Assembly: GCA_018466975.1 (NCBI GenBank)
Contig: CM031556.1
Location: 620,001 to 684,000, forward strand
Direction of reading: 5' to 3'
Source: Sparassis latifolia
Lineage: Eukaryota > Basidiomycota > Agaricomycetes > Polyporales > Sparassidaceae
Length of the DNA stretch: 64,000 nucleotides
Translations under genes and position numbers: made by a program
Shown: positions 11,926 through 24,497 of the stretch, piece after piece
Position numbering within the stretch: position 1 is the stretch's first letter
How the letters are laid out: each line of letters opens with the position of its first letter
The notes under the pieces: model-generated
Told to the model about the DNA's origin: nothing
Database searches by the model: none
Seen by the model: only the letters and a program-made list of their open reading frames with translations

Positions 11926-14638
11926 TCACCTCCTTCTCTTCACCCTATCATCGCTCTCAGCCATTTCGGCCTTGTTCTCCTTCACTGACTTTCTTTTCGA
12001 CTTCGCAGACTCACCCTCCATCGTTGAGATGCCCAGCTTCCTTGCTTGCGCTGCTGTGGGCTCCCATATTGAGTCTGCAGTTGGAGGAATCTTGCGTGTG
12101 CGAGAAGGCCGAGCGGAAGAGGACGAAAAGGATGACATGGAAGAGGCCGAAGAGGATGATGTGGAAGAGGACGAAGAGGATGACGCAGAAGAGGCCAAAG
12201 AGGACGATGCAGAAGAGGCCAAAGAGGACAACGCGGAAGAGGACGAAGAGGACAATGCGGAAGAGGACAAAGAGGACAACGTGGAAGTACTGTTGGATGC
12301 CGCAGACGTAGCAGTGGTCTCCGGATCAACAGGGGGGATGGAGACCATGTTGAAAGAGTCCGTGGATGTGACATGCTCAGCTGGCTGAACATTGGTCGGC
12401 ATGGCAGATGTCGAAATAGGCTCGATGACGGGTACACTCTCGACTATGTCGATGTGCTGGTTATGAATGTCAGGAGCGGCAGCGGGCACCGAGATTGCAT
12501 TGCTGCCAGTCATGGAGGTGGCATTGGTGGCGGCAGCAGCAAGGGTGTGCAAAGGAATCACAGACGCGGGGGGAGGTGCTGGGAACGTGAACATGGAACT
12601 ACAGACCGTACCGGATGAGGCAGGTGCAATGACAGGCTGATCTCGCACCGTGGAAGATGCACCAAGTGCGATAGTGGAGTGGACAACAAAGGGTGCACAG
12701 GTAGCGAGATGAGGTCCAGGCTCCTGCGAACCCGATACTGTATTTGCAGTCTGGTGAGAACCCTGAATATTCATGTGCCCTAGCCCATTAGACAACAGTG
12801 GCTGCTGGAACTGAATGCCACCAACATGACCCCATGCTCCCAAAAATGCCGCTGGGGCACCGGCGTTCATGAGGCTTGGAAGTTCTGCACTGAGCTCATC
12901 GATGACCCAGTTCATATTGTCGGCTGTCCACATTCCCGTGTCGAAGTCCTGCCATGGTACTTGTTCACCTCCAAGACCCGATGGCAATGACCATGTGGCA
13001 CCCCAGCTATTTGGTGGCACTTGGGGAAGTGCATCATTTTCGACAGATGTGGTAGGCGTGCCACCTGCCAGATCAAAGACGGAAGGTGCATATCCCGAAA
13101 TGTTTATCACGTTCGATAGTGAAGGACGAGACACCTCCGGTATTGGGACTGGGAATAAAGGAAGTGGGGGCACAGTTAACGAAGCTGCCAATTCTGAAGA
13201 GAGCGAGGATAAAGAGGGCGGTAATGGCGACGGGCTTCGTGAGAGTGAGGGTGATGACAGTGGTAATGGCGAAGCATGCTCGGTCGGGCCAGGCGGAAAT
13301 GCAGTAGCCTCGGAAAGAGGGGGTGACGACGGTGGTAATGGCGAAGCATGCTCAATCAGGCCAGGCTAAAAAGCGGTAGCGTCGGTGATGGTGTCATCAC
13401 TGCTGGGCTGTCCTGTATCCTCAGTACTCATGCAGTGCAAACCGTCCAGTTCCGATGTAGTTACCCTTCTTGTACCGGCAGACGATGGGCCCGCCGTGGA
13501 TGGAAGACTGTCTGTGGAACCTTCATCCCATACATCAAGTGCACGGTGTCGCCGAACATCTGAAGCTATATACATTATTGGTATCAGGCCGAAGGACAGA
13601 TTCAAGTGAGACTTACGATATACTATCTTTAAATGCTTGATGAACGCATCCATAACATTACCCATGACACCTGGATGGATGTCTCCGAACGTATGACCGG
13701 TTTGGGTTGTTCCCGAATGCGACCTGTGGAACGTTATGCATAGTGTATGCATACGTTATGCATTAGCCAATAAGCGTACTAAGATAAAGAGGACTATGTA
13801 CGCAATCGTAACGATATCGCCTCCTTCCTCTGGACAAGGTCCTCCCGTGATGACCGTGATGTCCCAACCTGACTCTGCCGCCAGCTCGTTGAACACCTGC
13901 TTAAGAATTATCGGCAAGTCATTGATTGCTCTGTGAGCACTGTCAGGTACGTATGCTCTCCACGAACAAGGATAAAGCACTTACTGCTGGTACTGGCAGG
14001 GAGATCTTTCTGCATCGTCGCTATTGCTCTTCCCATCCACCTCTTTCTTGCTGGCCTCAATTGCATCCAAGACCTGCTTCCTCACCCAATCCTCCTCTTG
14101 CTCGAACCGTTCATCCATGATGCGATTAACGATGTTGAGTGATTCGTGACGTGTCAGTTTTTTGCACTCGAGTGCCGCTTTGACATGAGACTCTACTCTA
14201 TCCTTGTAGAATCTTCTTGAATACTCCTCGTGCTCCTTGAGGACCCGGTGCTTGGGCTTTACACCTAAGCTCTCCATTGTGATCGGAGTGACATGCGCGA
14301 CCTTGCGAGCATTGTTGGGGCAGCGCCAATTGAACCATGTTTTTAATTGCTGCAAACACTTTAGCATACGTTGTTGCCGGTCTGATAAATGTTTTACTTA
14401 CGCTCTGCCACTTTTTGATGGCTTCCCCGAGCGCAGTCCGTTGCTCCTCAGATAACATGCTGTCTGAGACATCAGGGCCAAAGAGCTTGACACACTCAGG
14501 AAACCGTTGGAAAAATTCCGCATTCAGGGCGGCCCAGAATTTGGTGAGGGTGCGACTCTTTTGGTGCTTGAGAAACGATGGTCGCTGGGAGGTGAGGAGC
14601 ACCATCTCAGCCTCAGTGGCCCAAGGCTTCTGTGGCAT
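11926..14638 (-). pseudogene. transposon-associated hypothetical protein, one in-frame stop
   Basis: I recognise the type (an expanded, repeat-associated Agaricomycete family) but not a function. Exons 14638-14402, 14349-13985, 13957-13802, 13723-13617 and 13559-11926 join in phase to 833 codons. The start reads MPQKPWATEAEM; then WQSQLKTWFNWRC across intron 1, ITGGPCPEEGGDI, and HSGTTQTGHTFGDIHPG. The C-terminal half is low complexity: two copies of a P/S-rich repeat (EHASPLP), then proline-rich and long serine/alanine runs before a basic tail. Two oddities: the second intron is only 27 nt, and an in-frame TAG at 13366-13368 sits where the neighbouring repeat copy has CCG. The fourth intron by position (13801-13724) holds a near-perfect GCATAACGTATGC palindrome. 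It is divergent from the 14941 gene. Confidence 0.6.
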
Positions 14639-14859
14639 GTCTGGGAACTTCGAAGGGCACGAGACGGTCGAGTCCAACCCCTCGACCTATTAATGTTCAT
14701 TCGGGATGGGCGCTCAAGAGTCCATTCCCCAATGGAAGCACGTACCTAGTTCATTGTGGAGCGGATGGGTTCTCTTGCAGGTCACCTTGAGAAGCATCCT
14801 GTCAGTATGCGTCAGCATTTCGAGCAGTCCCGTGGCACAATCTCTGTCGTCCCATACCA

Positions 14860-14869
14860 TATATAAAAG
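14860..14869 (+). promoter_or_regulatory. TATA box of the 14941 gene
   Basis: TATATAAAAG lies 72-81 bp upstream of the ATG at 14941. It is followed by a pyrimidine-rich stretch and CAAGC close to the ATG, a typical strong fungal core promoter. The 302 bp between the divergent starts at 14638 and 14941 serve both genes. Confidence 0.6.
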
Positions 14870-14940
14870 GCAGTAATCCTAGCCTGATCCTCCCAAGCTC
14901 ATTCACCTCTCCTTTGATCATTCTGATCCCTTCAAGCAGT

Positions 14941-15946
14941 ATGACCGCTCGTCAGAACATGCATGGTGGAGGCCCCCTGCGGGTTCCGCCCCTCATGTTC
15001 TCCCTAGAGGACCTCTTCCAGGCACTCACTCTTATCACTGGCCGTGATTTCGGTGAGTCCTCTAGCATCGCAAAGCAAATATACACCTCATACTTACCAA
15101 CTGATCTGCAGACGAAGCGTGGCATATGGTCATCCGGCAGCTCATTGCCAATGAGGCTGCAGAGGACGCGCAAGTCGGTAAGTCCTCAATGCCCCGAACG
15201 TGAGGAGACTGACCAACATTGCAACAGAAACCTATGCAGATAGTAAGTCCAATTCTTGAATAGGGTATAGGAAATGATGAGCCTTACTGAATAGGAGCCC
15301 ATGCTGAGGTCACTGTCGCTGGCCCGAAAGGCCCCGATGGACCTCCTCCCGCCATCGGCGGTAGCCTTTGTGCTACTCATGCTGCTGACGGCCCGGCAGC
15401 TATTGCTACCGCAGTCACCACTGCAACGGCGGCTCCTCTTACTGCCGCAGTTGCCCCTGCTGGCCCCCTCACCATTGCCGGTGCTCCCACTGCCACCATT
15501 GTTCCTGCCATTGCTGCCCCCGCCCCCACCACAGCTGGCTCTGCAGCTGGTCCTGCTGGAGCTCCGCTTACCGGTGAGGCATACCTCCTCTCTGTTCTTG
15601 CTCCTGGGCTGGGCAACCCCGACGTACCTGGCCCCCTGAACAACCCAAAGGTGCTTCAGGCAGCCATCGAGGCTGCTCTGGTGATGGCTAACCAGCCTCT
15701 GCCTGTGCTCCCGGGCAGATGGTACGTTGTTATCTGCGGATGGGGAGCTGTTGGTGTCATCCAGGGCTGGTCAGTCGCATGCAATGTTGCTTAAGGCTCT
15801 CGAAACTCACAGCCTATAGGGCCAATGTCTCGCCGCTGGTCAGCGCAGTGCCGAATGCATGCTTCGAGCACGTCTCCAGCTGGGAGAATGGCTTCCAGAT
15901 CTTCCGTGCGGCCATCGCTGCGAGAACCGTCTTGCTGTTGCCATGA
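14941..15946 (+). CDS. small protein with C-terminal RNase H1-N / viroplasmin-like domain
   Basis: Five exons (14941-15052, 15112-15177, 15228-15242, 15295-15769, 15820-15946) join in phase to 264 aa; exon 3 is a 15-nt micro-exon. Residues 1-65 are ordinary (LFQALTLITGRDF). Residues 70-180 are a low-complexity alanine/proline/threonine region. The C-terminus reads GRWYVVICGWGAVGVIQGW, then ANVSPLVSAVPNACFEHVSS, matching the pattern of the small fold at the N-terminus of eukaryotic RNase H1 and in viroplasmin-like proteins (WYVV..G...GI...W......V.G...A.F). No RNase H catalytic domain follows. In RNase H1 this fold binds RNA/DNA hybrids; its role here is unknown. Intact, with its own TATA box. 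Confidence 0.72.
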
Positions 15947-16381
15947 GGCCGCTGCTGCCGTGGGTTGGCTGTATTTGTTGTATAGTTGTACTTCTTGGTA
16001 GACTGTGATGTCTTTGCATGGCTCAGACTCATCTCGTGGTGTCTTGTCCACTCGCGATGTGTGTAATAAATCTGGTGTTGCATGATTTCCTGTGAGATAA
16101 GGAAGCGATAAGATGGTGTGACTGGACTTACTGTCTTCTCCACTCCCCTCCACTGTAACGTGGATGATGCCATGAGTCGTCGCGCAATGTGCCTTACAAC
16201 AGCCACCCAAAGCGAAGGACATCGAGCTGCCAGGGCCAGATACAACTCGAAGAAGCTGTAAGATAAACAATAATTCACGTACACCCATCATTAATTCATA
16301 ATCCAGAGGAGAATCAGCTCGAAGTGAAAAGAATTGGTGAGCATATGCACGATGAAACGGAGAGCACCTCAGTCCTTTTTA
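15947..16381. other. 3' flank, nothing recognised
   Basis: Downstream of the viroplasmin-like gene. It probably holds that gene's 3' end (an AATAAAT-like TAATAAAT near 16064) and then unassigned sequence. Confidence 0.35.
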
Positions 16382-16953
16382 TCCAGCCTCTAGGATATCT
16401 CTCCCACCTGACCTCCTGGAATACGCACGCAAGCCTTCCATTGTGGGTGATAGACAGGACATCGCCGTTGACCTGGGTCTGTGGGCCCCACCTTACACAT
16501 ACGATCCTGTTGGCCTTCAGGAATTAAAGGGTGGTCCCTCAACTGACGATCAATACGAACATCACAGAGGAAGCTCACCTCAAGTTGGGCCTGCCCAGCA
16601 AGCTCGAACGTAGACACTTGACCAGAGGACTCGGCAATCGACAATTTGCGCTGTTGGTGGAGACAGGGAGAGAGAGGTCGGAAATCTGGGACAACAAAGA
16701 GACCACACAAGATCAGATAACGGCCATGGAGAAGGAAGTAACTGTGCGCATGAAAGCATGGGTGAATCTGCATGGTGCGAGTTGGGATGATGGGAGAGTC
16801 GCTATAGGACACGAGATTGCACTGGACTGGGGGGCAAAAATAACATGTACTCTGGCAAGGGAGCTTGAGATCGTAAAGAAGGGAGAAGCAGAGTATACGA
16901 GAGTCTTGGAAGCTGGCAAGTTACCGTGGCAGCGTATGAACACTGTACATTAA
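16382..16953 (+). CDS. unrecognised ORF pair, possible hypothetical gene fragment
   Basis: After a plausible acceptor (TTTTTATCCAG, ending near 16386) a frame runs with LLEYARKPSIVGDRQD and GLWAPPYTYDPVGLQELKGG until a stop near 16600. A second, overlapping frame (about 16531-16953) is open and charged: QITAMEKEVTVRMKAW, ALDWGAKITCTLAREL, ending WQRMNTVH. An intron could connect them, but I could not fix the donor. I do not recognise the family, and the opposite strand is also partly open. Confidence 0.3.
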
Positions 16954-18917
16954 TGCGCCACAGCAATACCATATAAGCTGAGCATCTGTACAAGCTGAGT
17001 GTCCGTACAAGCTGAGCATCCTGGTACCAAGTCCAATTGGGCCTAACCCACTGTGCACACAAAACCCTTTGACTACACTGCACCACGACACTCCAATACA
17101 ATATATTATATTGCTATCTACTGGCCCCACTGGCTGTGTATGTACGTATGGCTTTCCGTTGCGTATTCAAGTCTCCGATGATATGTTTGCTGTACCTACC
17201 AAACCCTCAGCAGGACACTTATCTGCGCGCTGATTGGCTCCAGAAACAAACTCCGTGGTCGGGTTGTCCCAGAGCGCGTTCGTCCGATGGCGGAGTCTCA
17301 AATTTCCCAGGCATGTATATAAGCCCAGCCTGTTAGCAACAAGTTCATTGTTGTGTACTCCCATCATCTCCCTCTTCGATTCCTGTTGGTGCTCTTATGC
17401 TCAGGTGTTCGTCCTTCGTGGTCCTTCCGTTCACTGTCATTTACTCGTTGTCGCGCTTCTTGGCCTCCCGCCTTCTTGCTTTACCGTCGTACGTTCTTGC
17501 TCCTACCTCGTCATCATCCGTAGTGCCTCCTTTTCCGGCCATCATGAGGGAGATGTAGTAGATGGCACTGCACTTGCGTGGAGCTCATGGATGTGTCGGT
17601 GATGATGAGGGATGCTTGGGCTCCCTCTGTAGTGACCAGTAACTCTCTCTGAAGTGGTGGAGTCACCGAGTGCTGCGCAGGTAAGTTGGTTCTGTTATGT
17701 TCTTCATTCTTAACTCACCCGTATTCCATTTAGATGCACATTCCTTCATGTATATTAATTGGGGGGTGTCATTCTGTTATTCATTGTCTATGTACTTTGC
17801 CAGGCCAGTTATTCCGTTTTGTTGAGGGAAGGATGGGGAGGTGCCGTTAGGGGTCGTGTACATTTGTGGAGTATTTGTATACATAATCTGTGTCAATAGA
17901 TATGCTGTCTGATGCGCCGCACCCATGTTATATTGACTTTTCTGTGGTGGTGGGTCGTACCGAGGTGATGTGTGGATTCACATCTGAATATGTTATCCGT
18001 CAACTGACATGGGTGAGCACTATTTTGACTGACGCTGACAGGAAAAAAATGCTACTGCCTATTGCGTCGGTGAGTTCTGATGGTTTGCTTGCGTGCCCGA
18101 ACATCATTGGCTGAAAGCACAACAGCAGCTCGATGCATCACATGCAAAAGTGCTCTAGATGTGGCAGACCGATTTCTGTATGGATCTAACACTGTGGGTG
18201 TCCCAAACAGCGGTATGTATCGTGTGGACTGACACCATGGCTGCTTCAGATTCAGACTTCTCGTCGAGGGATCAAGATATTCGTGCACAATATGCATCAA
18301 AATTTGAATGCCTGTCCACGCCATATGAATTCCCGGGCTGTGCGAGCGACTTTCACCAGAACAGTGGGCATTCTCATCCTTGCCGTGCACATGGTAGATC
18401 AATAGAGGTCTCCACGAGAAATGCGCGCTCTCAGAGCTTCCCCTGGATCCTATACTGATGATTCTTGCATGCGTGAATTTCGTGCGAAAGTCCGTGCTTC
18501 TCACTGGTACACTTACTTCATGTCAAAGATGTCTGCCGATTTGTGCATGCATACCACTGAAAGACCTGGTAGTGCCGTTCATGGACACATCAAATTCTTC
18601 TGTGCAGATGCTCCTTGGTGAAATTCTGTTGTTCGCTGTTCAGTAATTATAACGAATTAGGAGCGCCCGCAAGTTTCGCATGAAGAGCCGACAAGGTTTT
18701 TCAGTGGACACTTCAAAGTTATCCACACGGATGAACCGGGTTCGGTGGACACATCAGAATTATTCACGCGGATGAACCGCGCTGGAGAAATTCGTATGTT
18801 CTAGGTGACTTTCCTTATCCAGCAAGAGTGATTGACGTACCTGTTGCAGTTCTGCAATGGACCTTGAGAGGGTTCCGCTTGGTGAGAGCCCGAACTCTTA
18901 CCTCTCCCGTGCCAGTG
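16954..18917. other. long intergenic stretch with a TATA box at 17316-17323
   Basis: TATATAAG at 17316-17323 is followed by CAAGTTCATTG and CCCATCATC motifs and a pyrimidine-rich tract, like the promoter at 14860, so a transcript may start near 17345. The only following ATG frame (17398, about 58 codons) is serine/leucine-rich and unconvincing. The remainder, up to the KDZ gene, shows scattered AT-rich words and two related 46-bp direct repeats around 18705-18780 (GGTGGACAC..CAGA/AAGTTATTCAC..GGATGAACCG). No gene is supported. Confidence 0.35.
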
Positions 18918-21900
18918 ATGTATCGCTCATCCAAGCGTGCAAGGTGCGGTGATGCCCGTATCGAGGTCTACAGGTCCTCACGCCTGAGCCAGGATGAAGA
19001 TTTGCTTCATCGCACAGCGCAGCCATCTGTCCTTCAATACCACATCACATACTCATTCTTGCAGAATGGCAAGGTCACTACACGCACCTCATTCCTAGAC
19101 ACAGTCGATGATCACAGTCGCGCCTCTCGTGTATCTGGTTTGGTTGAACACGGAGACCTGTCAAATGTGGAGGACTCCGTCGTGGACAGTAGTACCTGGC
19201 AAGATCAATATTCCGACCTTGACATTGAATACATCCATCAAATAGAGCTCGATGATGTTGAAGGCCGTGCTCGGAAGCGTACTGCTGCTGTGAGTCTTTC
19301 CCCTGTGCATCTAGCAGGATATCATTATACTAAATGACAACCTAGGATAATCCCCTGCTGCAGTGGGTTCCCGAGATCGATGACTGGCTGGCAGAACTCA
19401 TCCGGCTCGAGGGAAGATGTGGGTACATGGATGAGCTTTGCCCTATTTGCAAGACCAGTCAAGCCACTATACATTGCGAAGATTGTCAAGATATGCGGCT
19501 CTACTGTACGGTGTGTACCATGAATAGGCATGCTGGAAGCCCATTTCACCGGCTGAAGGTACACAGTTACTCATTCGGTTCATGCTTTATACTCACCTGG
19601 ATGTTTCGATAGGCTTGGACTGATACTCATTTCCACTGTGAGACGCTCAAGAATTTAGGCTTGCACCTGCAACTTGGACATGGTCCCGGGGATCCATGCC
19701 CAAATCCTGTTCGAGCATTCGGTGATGACTTTGTCATTGTGGACATTTCGGGTATTCACAAAGTAGGACTTGACTTCTGCGGATGTGAGTTTGCGCAGTC
19801 CCACCCCACTCAATTGCTTCACAATCGCATGCTCCCCGCCACTTCTGTAGATCCGAAGACTGCGGCCACTTTCCGCGTTCTTGAAACATTCCATCTCATA
19901 TCTGCACAGTCTAAGATCTCAGGCTACGAATTCTATACAGCTTTAGCTCGTCGTACAGACAACACCGGTGTAAATCCGCCAAAGGTATGACTTCATTCTG
20001 CATTTGTGTGTTTTAAATTGATTTGCTAGGCTACGTAGGATCGCTATCCAGCTTTCATGAGGATGATGCACGAATGGTGACACCTGAAAATGCTCAAATG
20101 TTCAGGACACGGGCATGACCCTGGCGGTGTTAGAGCCACGCTTCCTGGCAGCTGTGCAGTACTATGCCCTGCATGTCCGCACTCCGGCAAGAATTTACCT
20201 GCAGATTGGGCCGACGTGCCCAAGGATAAGAGGTAAGCCCCATTTATAGCATGGAAGACTTGAAATTGATAGTGATGTAGCTGGCTCTACAGACTATTTT
20301 TATCTATCGACGCCAACTTTCGGCTTAAACGCAAGAAGGTGTCTTCTGATCACGTTGACCCTGTCTCAACCACAGATACGCATATTTCGTTGAGGAGAAG
20401 GCATACAAAGAGCATCTTCGTACGTTCGACAAGGCGTTCCCGGATGAAATCAGCACATGCAATAACCACGACACTCTGAAGCTTGCGAGCATGAAAGGTG
20501 CCCATCAAAGTACCACCGCCAGTGGTGTTGGGACAGTTGATTGTGCCCGACATGATATGAAGAGACCATGCTCGGTTGGCGATCTGCAGAAGGGGGAGTG
20601 GTGCGTCTTGGCAGGTCCAATGTCAACACCAGACTGACCGACATTTCATAGATACGTCAATATGGATTATTTATTTTGGTCTACAGTTCAGCAGCATAGC
20701 CCTGTCGAGAAGATCGACATTGTCGCATCTTACAACATTGCATGTCAGTGGTCAAAGAATATCTGGACTCAGTTCAAGTACTACAGCATGTCTTCCAGTC
20801 TCCTCAATTGCAGTTTTACATTCGTCATTCCAAAATTCCATCTTCCCATGCATCAAGAATCATGCCATGTTGCATACTCTTTTAACCTTCTGCCATGGGT
20901 CGCTCGGACAGATGGTGAAGGGGTCGAGCAGGGACATGCCACACACAACCTGTATGCCTCCAGCACGAAGGAGATGGGACTGGGTTCCCGCCGTGACGTT
21001 TTGGATGCATTTGGCAACAGTAACTGGCGAAAAGTAAGCAATCTTGGTGAGGAATCGTGGCTTCTCCCCAGATACAATATGCTCATACATTACCATTAGC
21101 ATCTACATTTTTAGCGAAGGTCAAGACAGCAGTTCAAGAGCGCTGTGAACATGTCTCCACTTTTCGCGACTTCAATGCCGTTATAACCGCAGAATCCTCG
21201 GCAGAAGGATGGAAGGACATGGTTGAGGCTTGGGAGAATGATTTGACTTCCCCAAATCCTTTTGTCATGACTCGGCCTAGTCAGTATCATTTCTCTATGT
21301 TCTACGGCTACTGACTTTCATTGCTTCATTTTCTCCAGCCGTCACTCTGGCTGGTGTTCGCCTTCAGCTGGCCGAGGAAGAAGCTGCAAATTTGAGCGAG
21401 GGATGAGACATCGCTGTGCATGAACAGGTGTCAGCAAGCATGATGATACATAATGGCCTTGATCTCGAAGAACAACAGTATGTTTTACCTTCCGGTGTTA
21501 TAAGTGGCAGATTTCTGATGCACGGGGGTTTAGACGACGTCTCCAAGTCGATGCCACAGCTCTAGGTCAACACGCGACTGAGCTCCAGTGAGCTAAAATC
21601 CAAGAGAGGCGCAATGTGCTGCAGCGAAAGATTGAGGCTTGGTATGGGATCCAGCAGTTGTATATGCCAGGAGTCGACGTGCTGCATGCGTGGGCAGCTG
21701 CTTCCCGAGAGACTCCCTTCCCAGCACAAGAAATGCCACTGCTTCTGCCATCTGCCGTTCAAGGTAAGATGACTTGTAGTCCTGCCCTGATGGAGGTTGA
21801 ATGGCGACTCCGTCATGCGCTCGCGAATGACATTCTCAATGACCTTCGCCGACACCTATGACTCCGCTCTCACATGTACATCTACAAGGACCGCTTTGTG

Positions 21901-22523
21901 TGTGGACAGCGTCAGAACACCCATGCGAGGACCACCATCCAAACCGTTGAGGATAAAGTGAATGCAGACACTGTGTGATACCGGACAACATTCTCAGCCC
22001 TCGTAGCTCTTGCTCAACCTCCTGCCAAGGTTGGCTGGCAATCCAAGCTGCGACCGCTCAATGCTACAGATGTACGCGGGATGACCGAGCCATTATCTCA
22101 GGAGAGCGAAGGTAGAAGAATGCTGGCTTGGATTTGGATGGCCCCTGGAGCCGGTGAAGGTAGTGTGGGAGACACACAAGACGGTAAGTGATGCGGATTG
22201 TCTAATGATCGATTGTTCTAATACTGCAACCCTCAGCTCTTCGAATAGAGTGGTGCAAGGCAAGAGCGAGAGCTCATAGGTGGACAGAAGAGTGCCAGCT
22301 GCTCGAAGAGGAGATGCGCCGTGTCCTTGAGTTCCAGGAATGGATGGCATCTTGGTGGCTTGACCAGGCAGAACGGAATGTCAGAAGGTCACCCGAACAT
22401 GGCGAGGGGACCATTGCATATGCATATCACCAGGCCAAAATACGTCGAGCCATAGGCAGCGTCTGTGAACGAGCATGGAAGGATGTGCTGGAATGGTTGA
22501 AGATAGAAGATGAGGTTGATTAG
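18918..22523 (+). pseudogene. KDZ transposase, CxC2 type, inactivated
   Basis: Kyakuja-Dileera-Zisupton DNA transposase of the basidiomycete kind. In order: an MYRSSKRAR start; a cysteine cluster CPICKTSQATIHCEDC ... YCTVC; SGYEFYTALARRTD; SIDANFRLKRKK holding the first acidic catalytic position; AYFVEEKAYKEHL; SYNIACQWSKN; IPKFHLPMH; VARTDGEGVEQGH; STKEMGLGSRRDVLD; and a basic, coiled C-terminus ending at 22523. Breaks: the second catalytic Asp is Asn (AAC); a one-base frameshift near 20360 just before AYFVEE; and in-frame TGA at 21404, 21589, 21859 and 21976, all where CGA would fit. Several introns of about 50-60 nt remain recognisable. The element ends were not found. Confidence 0.9.
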
Positions 22524-23649
22524 TGGACGGCACGTGAAGTACTGATGTTTTCATATATGATTTTTTGAATGTATTACAGCATAGGAAACTACAAATTTCA
22601 TCGTGCGTAGTACACGCTAGCGTCTGACCGGGACCCCGCACGATGCATAGTGTTACATGATGCACATACTATACTATGCGTAGCGCACGATGCAGAACAC
22701 ATCCAGAACACACGTATTGCCATGTGCTATTGATGCATAAAGGCGGATGTGATGCATCATGGGCCGTCCAGGATGTGTAGGTGTGATGCATCACAAGACC
22801 GTCCAGGATGCATGACGGATGCTGTGATGCATACAGGAATGGAAATGACCAATGATTATTGAATAATTGAATGGCAAATTAATTACACAGGAGGGTACGT
22901 GGGCAACAATTGCGTAGCGAATCCCAAGTAAGGGGAAGCCTGGAAGCAGTGCAAATACACTACAGCCACAGTGTACTGCGTCGAGAAAGAAACCTGCGAG
23001 CCGACACCTGCAATCGAGAAGCGAGCCGAGAAACCGATAATAATCATGATGACTGGCGATAGCGATACACTAGTGGCAGCCAAGGAAGGTCGATACAGGG
23101 TTGACAATGGTGGCAAATATTTTCTGTAGTCCTGCACTGCGAGCGCGGAAGCCAGTCATGAAAAAGACGAGAGCTCAGAGGCAGGAAGACTTCAGTCACC
23201 TCGCCAATAGGCCATGTTGTGGCCCAAGCATGAATGGCAGGAGCAGGATATGGACGGGGGCGGGAGCGGAGCGGTGCAACCACCTGATCCGGGAGCAATT
23301 TGAATTTTGAAGGTTAACGTGCCAGAGATGATGAAAAGAAGCATCGAAGAATGCTTCGATAACAGGGCCATGAGATCCAGGAGATCTACCTAAGCCTTGG
23401 AAAATTGGAAGATCATCTGAAGGGTGTGCAAGAGGCGCGCTCGTCCAAAAACAAACCATAGGGCAGGAAAGGGAGGGATGCATAGCAGTTCGTATCGATG
23501 CATAACGGATGCATAACTAAGGTCTCCAAAATGGGATGGATCTACATGAGGGATATGCATAAACACTGGACTACAGCTATAGGGATGTATGCAACATGAC
23601 TGGCCTACAGTTATAGGGCTTTATGCATCGTTCTGCCAGCTACTGGTGT
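22524..23649. repeat. GATGCAT palindromic repeats, no gene
   Basis: 22615-22850 carries repeated TGATGCATCA/GGATGCAT units (for example GTGTGATGCATCACAAGACC) and 23470-23635 carries TATGCAT units flanked by paired ACTACAGTTATAGGG-like words. These look like small non-autonomous palindromic repeats of one family with 10966-11110. Between 22870 and 23460 I see no supported gene. Confidence 0.45.
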
Positions 23650-23975
23650 CCCTCGCTCCACCTACAGTGTGAGCAGCGCGTGACGCGGGCCTCTCACTGT
23701 TCCGGACGTGCCAGTTGAATGGTGCGTGCTACCGCTCTCCCACCCGCCACCCACCGCCCACCGCCGCTCTCTCGCCCGACGGCTGATGCTCCCTGCGGTG
23801 CACTGCGTGAGACCCTATCCCTCCTGTTCCTGCAAGTGACATTTGGCACCGATAGAATGGCCCTCCCACCATTCAACGTGCATGAGTATCACTCATGTGG
23901 TGGCGGTCACATTCTCATGCCCTATTCCCACCGTCCGACTCACTACAGATGGTGGTGGCTCATTCTGTAGTGTAC
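23650..23975 (+). repeat. dispersed GC-rich repeat, copy 2 (3' part)
   Basis: TCTCACTGTTCCGGACGTGC onward matches the reverse complement of about 31690-31590 closely (CTCTCACTGTTCCGGATGTG), and similarity then weakens. It is the complementary part of the repeat whose other half is at 10640-10965. Confidence 0.6.
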
Positions 23976-24497
23976 GACGACATAGCAACTACCATAGAAA
24001 ATAAATGTAGCACCTATATTTCCGTTCTCGCTTGCAGGATATCTGCGATAAGTTGAACATCCTCACAGACCACGTACCATCGTGCCTGCGCACGCACGTC
24101 GCAGTGGCGCATAGCCAGCTGCCCTCGCTGCCGCCATGCCACAGCCTCAATAACATTGAAGTGCTTACCTTGTATGGGAGTTCAATATTAAGAGATCACG
24201 CGTAAAGGATGAGAAACATCACAAAATATTATGCATTGTGATATAGGGACATGGGGAAACGACGAGGGGAGGCAGCGAGTGGAGGCCATGGTGGTATGAG
24301 CAATAGTGGTGAGAGGTGATGTAGGTGGCAATGGCATTGGACAATACACCGCCAATGATGAGGTCGATGGGGCACGGCCAATGACAAGGCCAATGGGGCA
24401 TGCGGACCATGGGGCAGCTCCAGAGAGGTATCGCTGGCACCTACCTCTCATCCTCACTGCTGTGCACTGTCTCCGCACTCTTGGGTAGTTTCCGGCT
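23976..24497. other. no gene recognised
   Basis: Sequence between the dispersed repeat and the next minus-strand gene. One open minus frame is not supported by splice signals or motifs. It may hold the 3' end of the gene at 24498-25945. Confidence 0.35.

Noticed and set aside
11972..12388. Plus-strand acidic ORF (Glu/Asp-rich)
   Set aside because: It is the complement of the poly-Ser/Ala region of the spliced minus-strand gene at 11926-14638, which has splice and family support.
15301..15643. Leu/Pro-rich plus frame and Ala/Gly-rich minus frame across the same stretch
   Set aside because: Shadows of the Ala/Pro linker of the spliced 14941 gene, whose exon phases add up.
16390..16812. 140-codon minus-strand frame
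   Set aside because: Overlaps better-looking plus frames; no splice signals or motif; cannot decide that it is coding.
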